From an uncultured Alphaproteobacteria bacterium (GTDB lineage Bacteria; Pseudomonadota; Alphaproteobacteria; Caulobacterales; Hyphomonadaceae), in the NCBI GenBank assembly GCA_903842595.1, contig CAIMMO010000138.1:1-64000 (forward strand): a stretch of DNA of 64,000 nucleotides, given 5' to 3'. Below, in pieces: positions 16,474 through 25,791 of the stretch (within the stretch, counting starts at the first letter, position 1; each line of letters opens with the position of its first letter). The notes under the pieces were generated by a model that had not been told where the DNA came from, did not search any database, and worked only from the letters and a program-made list of their open reading frames with translations. The translations under genes and the position numbers were made by a program.

Positions 16474-17790
16474 TTGCCAAGAGACCTGATCGACCGCCGG
16501 CCGCCAGAAGAGACAGCCGCGGTTGTTCTGCCCGTCATTGGTGGCGCGGATGTTGCGCGCTCCCGCCTTGAAGAAAGCATGGGCCTTGCCGAGGCGCTCG
16601 GGGTGAAGCTGGCTTTTGCCGAGCAGGTCAATATTCGCGAGCCTCATCCAGCGCGGCTTCTTGGATCCGGGCAGCTTGATGCGTTGGCGCAGCGCTTTCG
16701 CGACGAGGGCGTGACGCTGTTCATCGTCGATGGCGCACTGACGCCGGTGCAGCAGCGCAATCTGGAAACGGCACTCAAGCTCAAGGTCGTTGACCGGACT
16801 GGGCTGATCCTCGAGATCTTCGGTCTGCGCGCGCGGACGGCGGAAGGCAGGCTGCAGGTAGAGATGGCGCGGTCGCTGTATGAGCGCTCGCGCCTGGTGC
16901 GGACATGGACCCACCTTGAACGTCAACGTGGGGGCTTCGGCTTCCTCGGCGGCCCCGGCGAAAGCCAGCTGGAGACTGACAGGCGCCTGCTCGACAAGCG
17001 CATCGCCGGCTTCAAGCGCGAGCTGGAAGATGTGCGGCGCACACGGCGGCTTCAGCGCGAGGGCAGGGCGAAGCGCGGCGCGCCGGTGGCGGCTATCGTC
17101 GGGTATACCAATGCGGGCAAGTCCACGCTGTTCAACCTGCTGACATCGTCGGATGTGCTTGCTGCGGATATGCCGTTTGCGACGCTCGATCCTACTGCGC
17201 GCGAGATCGTGGCGGCGTCCGGGCGGCGGATGGCGCTGGTGGACACGGTGGGGTTCATCACGGACCTGCCGACGACCCTGGTCGCAGCTTTCCGCGCAAC
17301 GCTGGAAGAAGCGATGGAGGCGGACATGCTGATCCATGTCCGCGATATCGCACATCCCGACACCGAGTATCAGTCGAACGACGTCTACGGGATTCTCGAG
17401 CAACTGTCGGAAGAGACCGGGCTGGAGCGGCCGCCCGTTCTCGAAGTGTGGAACAAGGCAGACGCGGTAGCGCCGGCGATCCGGGACCTGTTGACGGCCC
17501 GCGCCGAGACGCACAGCCCGCCGGCGCTGCTGGTGTCGGCGCTGACCGGGCAGGGCGTGGATGAACTTTTGTTCCGGATCGAGGGGGTGCTGTTCCGCAA
17601 CCGGCGTCCGCGTCGGGTAACCATTCCTGCCTCCGACGGGCGGCTGCATGCTTGGCTGCACAACAATTGCGAGGTGTCGGCCGAGATGCTGTCGGGCGAG
17701 ACGGAGCTGACGCTCGACGTGTTCATGACCGATGAGGACGTGTCGCGGCTGGTGGCGATGTCGCCGGAGGTCCGGGTGGATAACGGCTAG
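16474..17790 (+). CDS. hflX: Ribosome-associated GTPase HflX
   Basis: HflX binds the 50S subunit and rescues or splits stalled ribosomes, mainly under heat stress. The 438-residue protein has the N-terminal HflX domain, the glycine-rich linker GGFGFLGGPGESQLETDRR, the G1 motif GYTNAGKSTLFN (near residue 208), G3 DTVGF, and G4 NKAD. The TTG start at 16474 follows the hfq TGA with no gap, so hfq and hflX are cotranscribed. It is followed by tRNA-Thr on the opposite strand. Confidence 0.95.
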   Translation: MPRDLIDRRPPEETAAVVLPVIGGADVARSRLEESMGLAEALGVKLAFAEQVNIREPHPARLLGSGQLDALAQRFRDEGVTLFIVDGALTPVQQRNLETALKLKVVDRTGLILEIFGLRARTAEGRLQVEMARSLYERSRLVRTWTHLERQRGGFGFLGGPGESQLETDRRLLDKRIAGFKRELEDVRRTRRLQREGRAKRGAPVAAIVGYTNAGKSTLFNLLTSSDVLAADMPFATLDPTAREIVAASGRRMALVDTVGFITDLPTTLVAAFRATLEEAMEADMLIHVRDIAHPDTEYQSNDVYGILEQLSEETGLERPPVLEVWNKADAVAPAIRDLLTARAETHSPPALLVSALTGQGVDELLFRIEGVLFRNRRPRRVTIPASDGRLHAWLHNNCEVSAEMLSGETELTLDVFMTDEDVSRLVAMSPEVRVDNG

Positions 17791-17802
17791 TTCTTCGCGG
17801 GA

Positions 17803-17877
<75 letters not shown>

Positions 17878-17909
17878 ATCCCGCTCAAGGAGCGTCCGCA
17901 TAACGGAAA

Positions 17910-17929
17910 CCCCTCCCATTGGGAAGGGG
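17910..17929. repeat. Short extragenic palindrome
   Basis: CCCC-T-CCC and GGG-AA-GGGG form an imperfect hairpin around ATT, just upstream of the small basic protein gene. It resembles the short GC-rich palindromes scattered between genes in many alphaproteobacteria. Only one copy of this exact form was noticed in the window. Confidence 0.35.
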
Positions 17930-17948
17930 AGGTGGTAGACAGGCGATC

Positions 17949-18113
17949 ATGTCGCGGAATAGACCCGAAAAGCCCCAGAAACCTGCGTCGCAGGCCGACA
18001 GGCGCGCCAAAAAGCTGGCTGAGGCGCTGCGCGCCAACCTGAAGCGCCGGAAGGCGGCCGGACGTGCAGAGGGGTCCGATAGCGTGGGAAAGTCGGGTTC
18101 GACCGAGGATTAG
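17949..18113 (+). CDS. Small basic protein upstream of murA
   Basis: This 54-residue lysine- and arginine-rich protein starts MSRNRPEKPQKPASQADRRA and contains an amphipathic helix-like middle (AKKLAEALRANLKRRKAAGR) followed by a Ser/Gly-rich acidic tail. Similar short basic proteins are common directly before murA in alphaproteobacteria, which supports a real gene. No signal peptide or membrane segment is visible and no function is known. An upstream in-frame start at 17919 would lie in the palindrome and is less likely. Confidence 0.65.
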   Translation: MSRNRPEKPQKPASQADRRAKKLAEALRANLKRRKAAGRAEGSDSVGKSGSTED

Positions 18114-18162
18114 GCGTCGGCGCGCCTTGTGCCGGACAATTTCGGGACCATAACCAACCCTC

Positions 18163-19437
18163 ATGGATAAGCTCTCGATTCTCGCGAATGGCCCGCTTGA
18201 GGGCCGGATCCCTATCTCCGGAGCCAAGAACTCTGCGCTTAAGCTCATGGCGGCGTCGCTGCTCTGCGAGGAGCCGCTCGTGCTGACCTCGACGCCGAAT
18301 CTGGCGGATACGCGCTTCATGGAGAAGCTGCTGCAGAGCCTGGGCGTTGTGGTCGAGTGGCCGAAGGGCGAGGCGCTGTGCCGGATGCACGCGGAAAACA
18401 TCTCCTCGACCATCGCGCCGTACGATCTCGTCCGGAAGATGCGGGCGACGTTCAACGTACTCGGGCCGCTGTTGGCGCGCGTGGGACATGCGACGGTGTC
18501 GCTGCCGGGCGGCTGCGCGATCGGCGCGCGGCCTGTGGACCTGCACCTTAAGGCGTTCGAGGCGATGGGCGCGGACATCGTCATCGAGGAAGGCTATGTG
18601 AAGGCGGCGGCGCTGCGCGGTCTTAAGGGCGCACACATTGTGTTCCCGTTTGTCTCAGTTGGCGCGACCGAGCACGCGATGCTGGCGGCTGTGTTGGCGG
18701 ATGGCGAGACCATCCTCGAGAACGCGGCGTGCGAACCGGAGATCGGAGACCTTGCGATCTGCCTGAACGCTTGCGGCGCCAGGGTTTCGGGATATGGAAC
18801 GCCCACTATTCGCATTCAGGGCGTCGCGAAGCTGACAGGCGCGCGGCATGACGTGATTGCGGACAGGATCGAAGCGGGCACGTTCGCCATCGCGGCAGCG
18901 GCGACCGGCGGAAACGTCCTGCTGGAAGGCGCGCGCGAAGAGGATCTCGGTGCGCTGATCGACTGCCTGCTTCGAGCAGGCGTTACGGTTGAGGTCGAAC
19001 CCAAGGGGTTGCGGATCAAGCGCGATCCATCCGTGCCATTGAAAGCGGTCGATGTGGTGACGGCGCCGCATCCGGGATTCCCGACGGACCTGCAGGCGCA
19101 GTTCATGGCCCTGATGTGCATCGCCGAGGGGACGAGCACGATCCGCGAGAACATCTTCGAGAACCGTTTCATGCACGCGCCGGAGTTGAGCCGCCTCGGT
19201 GCGAACATCCAGGTGCGGGCGAACGAGGCGGTGGTCCGGGGCGTGTCCCGGTTGAAGGGCGCGCAGGTGATGGCGACGGACCTGCGGGCGTCGGTGAGCC
19301 TCGTTATCGCGGCCCTGGTTGCGGAGGGGGAGACGGTGGTGAACCGGATCTACCACCTCGACCGGGGCTTCGAACGGCTCGAGGAAAAGCTCGGCCGCTG
19401 CGGCGCCAAGATCACCCGGCAGGGGGATTCGGCCTGA
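18163..19437 (+). CDS. murA: UDP-N-acetylglucosamine 1-carboxyvinyltransferase
   Basis: MurA transfers enolpyruvate from PEP to UDP-GlcNAc, the first committed step of peptidoglycan synthesis in the cytosol. The 424-residue length is normal. The substrate-binding GAKNSALKLMAASLL, the active-site cysteine in LPGGCAIGARPVDLH (C118, the fosfomycin target position), HPGFPTDLQAQ and the ENRFMHAPEL segment are all present. It leads the conserved murA-DUF2948-hisD group. Confidence 0.97.
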   Translation: MDKLSILANGPLEGRIPISGAKNSALKLMAASLLCEEPLVLTSTPNLADTRFMEKLLQSLGVVVEWPKGEALCRMHAENISSTIAPYDLVRKMRATFNVLGPLLARVGHATVSLPGGCAIGARPVDLHLKAFEAMGADIVIEEGYVKAAALRGLKGAHIVFPFVSVGATEHAMLAAVLADGETILENAACEPEIGDLAICLNACGARVSGYGTPTIRIQGVAKLTGARHDVIADRIEAGTFAIAAAATGGNVLLEGAREEDLGALIDCLLRAGVTVEVEPKGLRIKRDPSVPLKAVDVVTAPHPGFPTDLQAQFMALMCIAEGTSTIRENIFENRFMHAPELSRLGANIQVRANEAVVRGVSRLKGAQVMATDLRASVSLVIAALVAEGETVVNRIYHLDRGFERLEEKLGRCGAKITRQGDSA

Positions 19438-19533
19438 CATTGGGCTGGACGCTGTGTCGCTGGAGAAATCCAGCTTTGTGGTTTAGGGAAGGCCACCGCC
19501 GCAGGCGCTCCGCGCCAGCAGTTCGGACAGGCG

Positions 19534-19995
19534 ATGCCCATGGATAAGGAACGGGTTTTGAGCGCGCTGAAGCTCCTGGCAGAGGACGCAGATGGGCTGG
19601 CCATTATTGCGGCCGCAGCCCAGGACGGCCTCGTCAAGGTGCAGGACATCCGCTTCGACGCCCGCTCGCGCACGTTCGGGATGGAGATCAACCGCTTCCA
19701 GTGGGAACGCGCGGGCAAGCGCATGCCGTACTTCCGGTCGCGGTCGGTGCTGGCGTTTGCGGGTGTCGAGAGCGTGCGGACGCGCGGCGTGACCAAGGAT
19801 GTCGATGCGGTCTACTCGCTGATGGATATCCGGTTTGCGCCAGACGCAGAACCGCCTGCTGGCGTGGTGACGCTGGTTTTCTCGGGTGAGGCGAAGTTCG
19901 AACTCAAGGCGGAATGTCTCGACGTTACGCTAGCTGACATCGGTCCGGCGTGGCCGACGCGGCGACGGCCGGACCATGAGAAGAAACGGTCATGA
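19534..19995 (+). CDS. DUF2948 family protein
   Basis: This 153-residue protein matches the DUF2948 pattern by its position and by segments such as LKLLAEDADGLAIIAAAAQD, FGMEINRFQWE and a C-terminal LKAECLDVTLADIGPAWPT. In alphaproteobacteria it is found almost always between murA and hisD. It has no signal peptide or enzyme motif, and its function is unknown. The stop overlaps the hisD start (ATGA), so the two are coupled. An alternative ATG lies two codons downstream at 19540. Confidence 0.87.
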   Translation: MPMDKERVLSALKLLAEDADGLAIIAAAAQDGLVKVQDIRFDARSRTFGMEINRFQWERAGKRMPYFRSRSVLAFAGVESVRTRGVTKDVDAVYSLMDIRFAPDAEPPAGVVTLVFSGEAKFELKAECLDVTLADIGPAWPTRRRPDHEKKRS

Positions 19996-21290
19996 GCATT
20001 CGTCGTTTCATCGCCGCCGATAGCGGGTTCACTGAGGCGTTCGGCAAGTTCCTGTCGCTGCGCCGGGCGCAAGGCACGGAAGACGTGCACACTGCTACGG
20101 CTGCCATCGTTCGCGATGTGCGGCAGCGCGGCGGCGAGGCTGTGGCTGCGCAGACCAGCCGGTTCGACGCGGTCGAGGTGGATCCTCAAACACTGCAGGC
20201 GAAAGGCGTGGATCTGCTGGAGGCGGCGGAGCGGTGTGCGCCCGATGTGCGGGAGGCGCTGAACTTCGCAGCAGAGCGGATCGAGCGTTATCACCAGGAG
20301 CAGCGGCCGAAGGATCACAGCTTTGTCGATCCCAATGGACTGGAGCTTGGCTGGCGCTGGTCGGCTGTGGATGCGGTCGGGCTCTACGTGCCTGGTGGGC
20401 GTGCGAGCTATCCGAGTTCGGTGCTTATGAATGCGATCCCGGCGCGGGCTGCTGGCGTGGAGCGCGTCGTGATGGTGTCGCCTGTGCCCGGCGGTGTTAT
20501 CAATCCCGCTGTCGCGTATGCGGCGGTGCGTGCAGGTGTGTCGGAGTTCTATCCGATCGGCGGGGCGCAGGCTGTGGCGGCGCTGGCTTACGGTGCGGGC
20601 GACCTCAAGCCAGTCGACAAGATCGTGGGGCCGGGCAACGCGTATGTGGCAGCGGCCAAGCGCATCGTGTTTGGCGATGTGGGGATCGATACGATTGCCG
20701 GGCCATCGGAAATCACGGTGGTTGCGGACAATCAGAACAATCCGGAGTGGATCGCGGCTGACCTGTTGAGTCAGGCTGAGCATGATCCGCTGGCGCAGTC
20801 GATCCTGATCACGGACGATTCGGAATGGGCATTGCGCGTCGAGGCTGCGATTGAGCGGCAGATCGTGCAGCTGGCAACGTCGAAAACGGCGGTAGATGCG
20901 TGGCGCGACTATGGAGCGATCGTTATTGCGCCGTTGGCGAAGGCTGCGGCGATCGTCAACCAGATAGCCCCGGAGCACGTCGAGATCGCGACGAGCGATC
21001 CCGATGCGATTGCGAACGATGTCCGCCATTCGGGCGCAATCTTTCTCGGGCGGTATGCACCGGAGGCGCTCGGCGATTATGTGACCGGGTCGAACCACGT
21101 GCTGCCGACCTCTGGCGCCGCGCGATTTGCATCCGGTCTTTCGGTGCTGGACTTCATGAAGCGCACGTCGGTGCAGCGCATCAGCGAGCAAGGCTTCCGG
21201 CATCTGGCCGCCGCGGCGGAGACGCTGGCGAAATGCGAGGGGCTGCCTGCACATGGCCTATCGGTGTCGATACGGCGGGGCGCAGGATGA
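19992..21290 (+). CDS. hisD: Histidinol dehydrogenase
   Basis: HisD oxidises L-histidinol to L-histidine in two NAD-dependent steps, the end of histidine synthesis. The 432-residue protein shows [20 protein letters not shown], the [16 protein letters not shown] motif, the zinc-site segment [13 protein letters not shown], the catalytic APEHVEI, and [19 protein letters not shown]. Other his genes are not nearby, as is usual in alphaproteobacteria. It overlaps both neighbours by four or three bases. Confidence 0.97.
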   Translation: MSIRRFIAADSGFTEAFGKFLSLRRAQGTEDVHTATAAIVRDVRQRGGEAVAAQTSRFDAVEVDPQTLQAKGVDLLEAAERCAPDVREALNFAAERIERYHQEQRPKDHSFVDPNGLELGWRWSAVDAVGLYVPGGRASYPSSVLMNAIPARAAGVERVVMVSPVPGGVINPAVAYAAVRAGVSEFYPIGGAQAVAALAYGAGDLKPVDKIVGPGNAYVAAAKRIVFGDVGIDTIAGPSEITVVADNQNNPEWIAADLLSQAEHDPLAQSILITDDSEWALRVEAAIERQIVQLATSKTAVDAWRDYGAIVIAPLAKAAAIVNQIAPEHVEIATSDPDAIANDVRHSGAIFLGRYAPEALGDYVTGSNHVLPTSGAARFASGLSVLDFMKRTSVQRISEQGFRHLAAAAETLAKCEGLPAHGLSVSIRRGAG

Positions 21291-21760
21291 CTGCCAACGC
21301 GCGCATCGCCTCGATCGAGATTGACGAGAAGAGCCTGGCGCCGGCCGGGCCAGATGCAGAGCATGAGCGCAAGGTTGCTATATTCGACCTTATCGAGAGC
21401 AACAGCTTCAAGGTGCTTGGCCACGAGGGCGGGCCGTACAATGTTGTGCTCTCGCTGGCGGACAACCGGCTGGTGTTCGACATCTTGGAGCAGAATGGGT
21501 CGCCGGTTCGCAAGTTGCTGCTGTCGCTGACCGCGCTGCGCCGGGTGATCAAGGACTACTTCATGATCTGCGACAGTTACTACGACGCGATCCGGAGCTC
21601 ATCGCCATCGCAGATCGAGGCGATCGATATGGGGCGGCGGGGGTTGCACAATGAGGGATCGCAGGTGCTGACCGAGAGGCTGGCGGACAAGGCGGAGGTG
21701 GACTTTGACACTGCCCGCAGGCTGTTCACCCTGGTCTGCGCGCTGCATGCCAGAAGCTGA
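21287..21760 (+). CDS. UPF0262 family protein
   Basis: This 157-residue protein begins [17 protein letters not shown] and contains the family core [33 protein letters not shown] and [20 protein letters not shown]. The family (UPF0262) is confined to alphaproteobacteria and sits next to hisD. The function is unknown. The ATG at 21287 overlaps the hisD stop (ATGA). In many relatives a small protein-tyrosine phosphatase gene follows; here infA follows directly, after a 90-base gap. Confidence 0.9.
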   Translation: MTANARIASIEIDEKSLAPAGPDAEHERKVAIFDLIESNSFKVLGHEGGPYNVVLSLADNRLVFDILEQNGSPVRKLLLSLTALRRVIKDYFMICDSYYDAIRSSSPSQIEAIDMGRRGLHNEGSQVLTERLADKAEVDFDTARRLFTLVCALHARS

Positions 21761-21850
21761 TACTCAGGGCTTTTTCAAGGGAATCGACTATTCCCCGCGA
21801 AACCGTGTATAGGGGCCTCGCCCACGACCCAGCCGCCTGTAAGGAGTTTC

Positions 21851-22069
21851 ATGGCGAAGGAAGAGCTTATCGAATTCGAAGGTACGATCGTTGAACTGCT
21901 GCCCAACGCGACGTTTCGCGTGAAGCTGGCCAACGATCATGAGATCATTGCGCATACGGCCGGAAAGATGCGGAAAAACCGCATCCGCGTCCTGACGGGA
22001 GACAAGGTGCTCGTCGAGATGACGCCCTACGACCTGACCAAAGGGCGCATCACCTACCGCTTCAAATGA
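21851..22069 (+). CDS. infA: Translation initiation factor IF-1
   Basis: The 72-residue OB-fold protein binds the A site of the 30S subunit during initiation. The sequence [20 protein letters not shown], the [17 protein letters not shown] core and the end [13 protein letters not shown] are invariant features. A good ribosome binding site (AAGGAG) precedes the ATG. The 90 bases upstream, with TATAGG about 35 bases before the start, probably hold its own promoter. Confidence 0.98.
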   Translation: MAKEELIEFEGTIVELLPNATFRVKLANDHEIIAHTAGKMRKNRIRVLTGDKVLVEMTPYDLTKGRITYRFK

Positions 22070-22097
22070 CGGCGTCCGCCTTAGGTCGCTTCAAGTG

Positions 22098-22712
22098 ATG
22101 GCGCCCCCAGGGGCCAGTCCGTGGCTCGCGCTTGCCAGCGCAAGCCCACGACGGCTTGACCTGCTGCGCCAGATCGGACTGGTTCCGGACCGGGTCGCCC
22201 CTGCTGACATCGACGAGACGCCCCTGCGCGACGAGCGGCCCCGCCAGCTCGCGCTGCGGCTTGCCGTTCAGAAGGGCGAGGCTGCGCAGGAGGGGCTTGC
22301 GGGGATGTTTGTCATCTCGGCTGATACGGTCGTGGCCGTGGGACGTCGCATCCTGCCCAAGGCCGAGACCGAGGAAGAGGCGCGGGCGTGCCTGCGTCTG
22401 CTGTCGGGTCGCAAGCATGATGTTCTTACGGGCGTCGCCGTGTTTGCGCCTGATGGCCGGCAGGTCTCGCGACTAGTGGAGGCGCGTGTCCAGCTGAAGC
22501 GGCTCTCGCACATGGATGTCGAGGGCTATGTCGGTTGTGGCGAGTGGCGCGGCAAGGCAGGCGGTTATGCGATCCAGGGCCAGGCCGGCGGTTTCGTGAC
22601 GGGGATTGCGGGGTCATACTCCGCCATCGTGGGGCTGCCGCTCTATGAAACGGCGGCGCTGCTGGAGGGCTTGGGCTTTCCGATTGCGCGGCGGTGGGAG
22701 AAACACGCGTGA
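22098..22712 (+). CDS. maf: Maf-family nucleoside triphosphate pyrophosphatase
   Basis: Maf proteins hydrolyse dTTP/UTP or modified nucleotides to monophosphates and act as house-cleaning enzymes. The 204-residue protein shows the N-terminal [16 protein letters not shown] loop, [17 protein letters not shown], and [11 protein letters not shown]. The ATG at 22098 follows a GTG one codon earlier; either may be used. It lies between infA and rng in the conserved alphaproteobacterial order and overlaps rng by four bases (GTGA). Confidence 0.93.
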   Translation: MAPPGASPWLALASASPRRLDLLRQIGLVPDRVAPADIDETPLRDERPRQLALRLAVQKGEAAQEGLAGMFVISADTVVAVGRRILPKAETEEEARACLRLLSGRKHDVLTGVAVFAPDGRQVSRLVEARVQLKRLSHMDVEGYVGCGEWRGKAGGYAIQGQAGGFVTGIAGSYSAIVGLPLYETAALLEGLGFPIARRWEKHA

Positions 22713-23770
22713 AGGCGCGGCTCGCCATCGACGATGCGGTCGGTGAGACCCGCCGCCTTTTGCTCGATGAACAGGGCCGGGCGTTCCGATTGCATCTCGA
22801 GCGTTGGAGCGAACGCGGCGCGCGTGCTGTGCTGGGCGAGGTACGCTGGGGCCGGATACGTGCGCGTGTGCCGGGAAATCGCGGCTGGTTCATCGACCTG
22901 GGCCAGCCACCCGAAGGCTTGGTGGAGCCGACGCAGGCGCAGCGGATGATCGAAGGCGCGATGGCGGCGTTTCGCGTGAAGGCCGAGGCTTGGGCGGACA
23001 AGGGGCCGTTGTTGTCGCTGGCTGATGTGTCGCCCAAGCTCATACCGCCCGATCGCCCGGGGGTGCATGCCGCGGCGCCCGTCGACTCATTTCTCGAGGG
23101 TGTGACGGTCGACCAGACAATCACCGGAGCGGAGGCGCGCACTCTCGTGGATGCAGCGATAGACGAGGCGTCGCACGGCGTTGTGCAGCTGCAGGGCGGA
23201 GGTGACATTGCGATCGACATGGCGCGGGGCGCGGTGGTTATCGATGTCGATGGCGGGTCGCGCAAGAGCGTCGGTGATGCGGAGCGTTTTGCGCAGGAGC
23301 TTAACGTTGCGGCGGCGGAGGCGGCGGCGCGGCAGATCTCGCTCCGGTTGCTCGGTGGGCTGGTGCTGATCGATTTCGTTGGGATGAAGCAGGCCGAGAG
23401 CCGCCGCGCCGTGGTCGCGCGGTATCGCGAGGTGCTGGCCGGCTATCTCGGGCGCACCAGTGATGTGCTGGAGATGTCGCGGCTGGGCGTCGTCGAGGCG
23501 GCGGTGGCGCGGCGGGGGCGGCCGCTGTCGGATGCGCTTGGATCAGGTTCGGTGGAGCGCGCGGCGCTGGAGACGCTGCGGGCGATCGAAACGGTGGGCT
23601 GGCAGGATCGCGGATCACGTCTTGTGGCGCGGGTCAGCCCCGAGGTGGAAGCCTGGCTCGACCATGACAATATCGGCTGGCGACATGCGCTGGGCGACCG
23701 TATCGGCCAACGCTGGACGGTGGAGGCAGCGCCGGCGCATGGACCGCGGCCGGATGTGAGGAGCGGTTGA
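22709..23770 (+). CDS. rng: Short RNase E/G-family ribonuclease
   Basis: At 353 residues this is shorter than RNase G (489 in E. coli). An abbreviated S1-like region is seen near the N-terminus ([17 protein letters not shown]). The DNase-I-like catalytic core keeps both catalytic aspartates, in AVVIDVDGG and LVLIDFVGM, followed by [14 protein letters not shown]. The zinc-link motif CPxC and everything beyond it are absent, so the dimer-of-dimers interface known from RNase E is not expected. A short enzyme at this site between maf and yacG is usual in alphaproteobacteria. The GTG at 22709 overlaps the maf stop. Confidence 0.85.
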   Translation: MKARLAIDDAVGETRRLLLDEQGRAFRLHLERWSERGARAVLGEVRWGRIRARVPGNRGWFIDLGQPPEGLVEPTQAQRMIEGAMAAFRVKAEAWADKGPLLSLADVSPKLIPPDRPGVHAAAPVDSFLEGVTVDQTITGAEARTLVDAAIDEASHGVVQLQGGGDIAIDMARGAVVIDVDGGSRKSVGDAERFAQELNVAAAEAAARQISLRLLGGLVLIDFVGMKQAESRRAVVARYREVLAGYLGRTSDVLEMSRLGVVEAAVARRGRPLSDALGSGSVERAALETLRAIETVGWQDRGSRLVARVSPEVEAWLDHDNIGWRHALGDRIGQRWTVEAAPAHGPRPDVRSG

Positions 23771-23949
23771 TGGCCTGCCCGATCTGTTCCAAGCCTGCCG
23801 AGCCAGCTTTCAGGCCTTTCTGCTCGCGCCGCTGCGCTGATGTGGACCTCTCGCGCTGGCTGAAGGGCAGCTACGCGATTCCAGGAGCACGGGCGGGGGA
23901 AGAGGCGGAAGAGGGCTTCGATCCCTCAAATTCGCCTGAAAACAACTAA
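23770..23949 (+). CDS. yacG: DNA gyrase inhibitor YacG (zinc protein)
   Basis: This 59-residue protein contains the four zinc cysteines of YacG, in [10 protein letters not shown] and [15 protein letters not shown], followed by the helix [13 protein letters not shown]. YacG binds GyrB and blocks DNA binding in E. coli. Its ATG shares one base with the rng stop, so maf-rng-yacG is one coupled unit. The acidic tail is typical. Confidence 0.93.
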   Translation: MACPICSKPAEPAFRPFCSRRCADVDLSRWLKGSYAIPGARAGEEAEEGFDPSNSPENN

Positions 23950-24028
23950 CTGCACCGTGTCGCAAAGAGCATGGACACGGAATAGGCCTGCCACTATACA
24001 TCCCGCCTTCATCGCCGCGAGGCGGTGC

Positions 24029-24104
24029 GCCCAGGTAGCTCAGTTGGTAGAGCAGCGGATTGAAAATCCGCGTGTCGCTGGTTCGATTCCGGCCCTGGGC
24101 ACCA
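24029..24104 (+). tRNA. tRNA-Phe (anticodon GAA)
   Basis: A cloverleaf is clear: acceptor GCCCAGG with CCTGGGC, D-arm GCTCAGTTGGTAGAGC, anticodon stem GCGGA/TCCGC with loop TTGAAAA (anticodon GAA), and T-loop GGTTCGATTCC. The CCA end is encoded at 24102-24104. Confidence 0.97.
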
Positions 24105-24295
24105 TTTTCTCCACCTGCTTTGCTGGTTGCGATCGCAGGCCGCGGCTGGACGTGCTGACGATAGCGTCGGCAACCGGCGCCGTGGCAGGCGTCACAGCGA
24201 TTGGGCTGTCAGCTCTCACGGGGCCAGTGTTTTCGGCGCGGCTCGTCTTGCTGGCCGCCTGGTATGCCTATCTCTCATCATGACGTGCGTGGCGC

Positions 24296-24883
24296 CTACT
24301 CCGGCAGCAGGCCCACCCTCTGCAGCGCCCAGTACGCGCCGACCAGCGCGATCAGCCCTGCGACCGGGATCACGAAGGCTGGGCGGTAGAGGCCCGGCTT
24401 GTTGGCGGTCTTGAGCGCGAGCTGGACGGCGAAGGCGGCGAGGCCGGTTGCGACAAGCACCGCCATGTGTCCGAGTTCGACGCCGATCGTGATGCCTATC
24501 AGGCCGGAAGAGAGGTCAGCGTTCTCGAGGTAGACCTTCATAACCGAGCCGAAGCCGAGGCCGTGCAGCAGGCCGAAGGCGAAAACGACGGGCAGGCGCC
24601 AAGCTGTGCCTTTCGGCGCGAAGATCGCTTCGAGCGCGAGGATGATGATCGACACGGCGATCAACGGCTCGATGATTTCGCCGGGGCTTGAGAGGACGCC
24701 GGTGGCCGCGAGGCCGAGCGTGATGGTGTGCGCGACGGTGAAGGTCGTGACCTGCAGGATCAGCGACGGCCAGCTGCGGGCATTAAGATAGAGTGCGACC
24801 ACAAAGAGCACGTGGTCGAGGCCTTGCGGGATGATGTGCTGGAAGCCGAACTCGATAAACGTGCCGACATTGTCGAACCACAT
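24296..24883 (-). CDS. HupE/UreJ-family membrane protein
   Basis: This 195-residue protein has about six hydrophobic segments and the family histidines in HIIPQGLDHVLFVVAL, TVAHTITLGL and LLHGLGFGSV. HupE and UreJ proteins are thought to take up nickel or cobalt for hydrogenase or urease, but no such enzymes lie nearby. This shorter type is also seen as an isolated gene in proteobacteria, so a general metal-transport or envelope role is possible. A strong hairpin separates it from the next gene upstream. Confidence 0.83.
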   Translation of the reverse strand: MWFDNVGTFIEFGFQHIIPQGLDHVLFVVALYLNARSWPSLILQVTTFTVAHTITLGLAATGVLSSPGEIIEPLIAVSIIILALEAIFAPKGTAWRLPVVFAFGLLHGLGFGSVMKVYLENADLSSGLIGITIGVELGHMAVLVATGLAAFAVQLALKTANKPGLYRPAFVIPVAGLIALVGAYWALQRVGLLPE

Positions 24884-24955
24884 CGTACGCCGGCTCCCAC
24901 ACGCATCTTGCCGGGGTGGTTATCGGACGACTGGCCGCCCATTCGCAACGGCCTT

Positions 24956-25000
24956 GACGGCGCCTCCCCCTCCTGCCCGGCAGGAGAAGAAGGCGCCGTC
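24956..25000 (-). terminator. Long hairpin after the 25012-25302 gene
   Basis: GACGGCGCCT (24956-24965) pairs with AGGCGCCGTC (24991-25000), with a second stem CTCCTG/CAGGAG inside. It begins 12 bases after the stop of the small exported protein on the minus strand. There is no T-run, so it may stabilise the mRNA end or work with Rho rather than terminate alone. Confidence 0.5.
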
Positions 25001-25011
25001 GGGACTAGGTA

Positions 25012-25302
25012 TCAGCTGACCGAGTCGAAGGTCGTCTGGAGTTCTTTCAGCTTGGCATCGTCTAGCGCGCCCTGGGACATCGGGGCGACGTCCTTGAGCG
25101 TCATGGAGCCGATCTGGTCGTAGTATTCGACGATCGGGGGCAGCGCAGCCTCGAGGGCGGCCTTGGCCTTCTCGTTCTTGATGATCTCGGAAATCGGGGT
25201 TGTTTCGACAGACAGCTTGGTGCCGCCGTTCTGAGCGTGGGCCGTCATGGCGAAGGCGCCCAGCATGGCCGGGACGATGATGGAGGCAAGGCGGAGTTTC
25301 AT
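25012..25302 (-). CDS. Small exported protein of unknown function
   Basis: The 96-residue product has a clear signal peptide (MKLRLASIIVPAMLGAFAMT, cleavage after AHA near residue 23). The mature part of about 73 residues is charged and helical, including PISEIIKNEKAKAALEAAL and a C-terminal LKELQTTFDSVS. It has no cysteine, so it is a soluble periplasmic protein rather than a lipoprotein. A ribosome binding site (GGAAACTCCC before the ATG) is modest. I do not recognise the family. Confidence 0.75.
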   Translation of the reverse strand: MKLRLASIIVPAMLGAFAMTAHAQNGGTKLSVETTPISEIIKNEKAKAALEAALPPIVEYYDQIGSMTLKDVAPMSQGALDDAKLKELQTTFDSVS

Positions 25303-25436
25303 GGGGAGTTTCCTTGGCTGACCGCGGTTCGGTCGGGCGGGAAACTAACGGGTGTTGGGCCAGTCGCAAGCGGCTGTATGCAGAGCATGAGCAGAAAGAG
25401 ACCGCTTTCTTGCTAGGGGCTTATCATGAGCCTGGG

Positions 25437-25526
25437 TGGCGGAAGGGGTGGGATTCGAACCCACGGTAGAGTTTCCCCTACGACGGTTTTCAAGACCGTT
25501 GCCTTAAACCACTCGGCCACCCTTCC
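25437..25526 (-). tRNA. tRNA-Ser (anticodon UGA)
   Basis: On the minus strand: acceptor GGAAGGG, D-arm GGCCGAGTGGTTTAAGGC, anticodon loop CTTGAAA (anticodon TGA, reading TCA), a long variable arm as required for tRNA-Ser, and T-arm GTGGGTTCGAATCCCAC. CCA is encoded at 25439-25437. Confidence 0.96.
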
Positions 25527-25791
25527 TTCGCGGCCCTTCTAGGCACGGTTGGCTACAAAGAAAATAGTTTACAGCGGCGCAGGCCGGATAAGGCGCCAGC
25601 AAGCGGCAGAGCTGCGGTTTTCGGGCAAAGTGGCCCGCTAGCCTGTGGAATTCGCGCCGCGCGGCTAACCATAGCTTCAGACCCAGCCAAATTGATGAAA
25701 ATTGACGCAGTCCGGTTGCAGGGCGGGCAAGTTCCGCATGGCTAAGGTGATCCCATGCCGCCAGAAGAGCGGCTGACTTCAAGAGGGATCG

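Noticed and set aside
19812-21254. 480-codon frame antisense to hisD
   Set aside because: hisD is a certain gene and the antisense product is His/Arg-rich without motifs.
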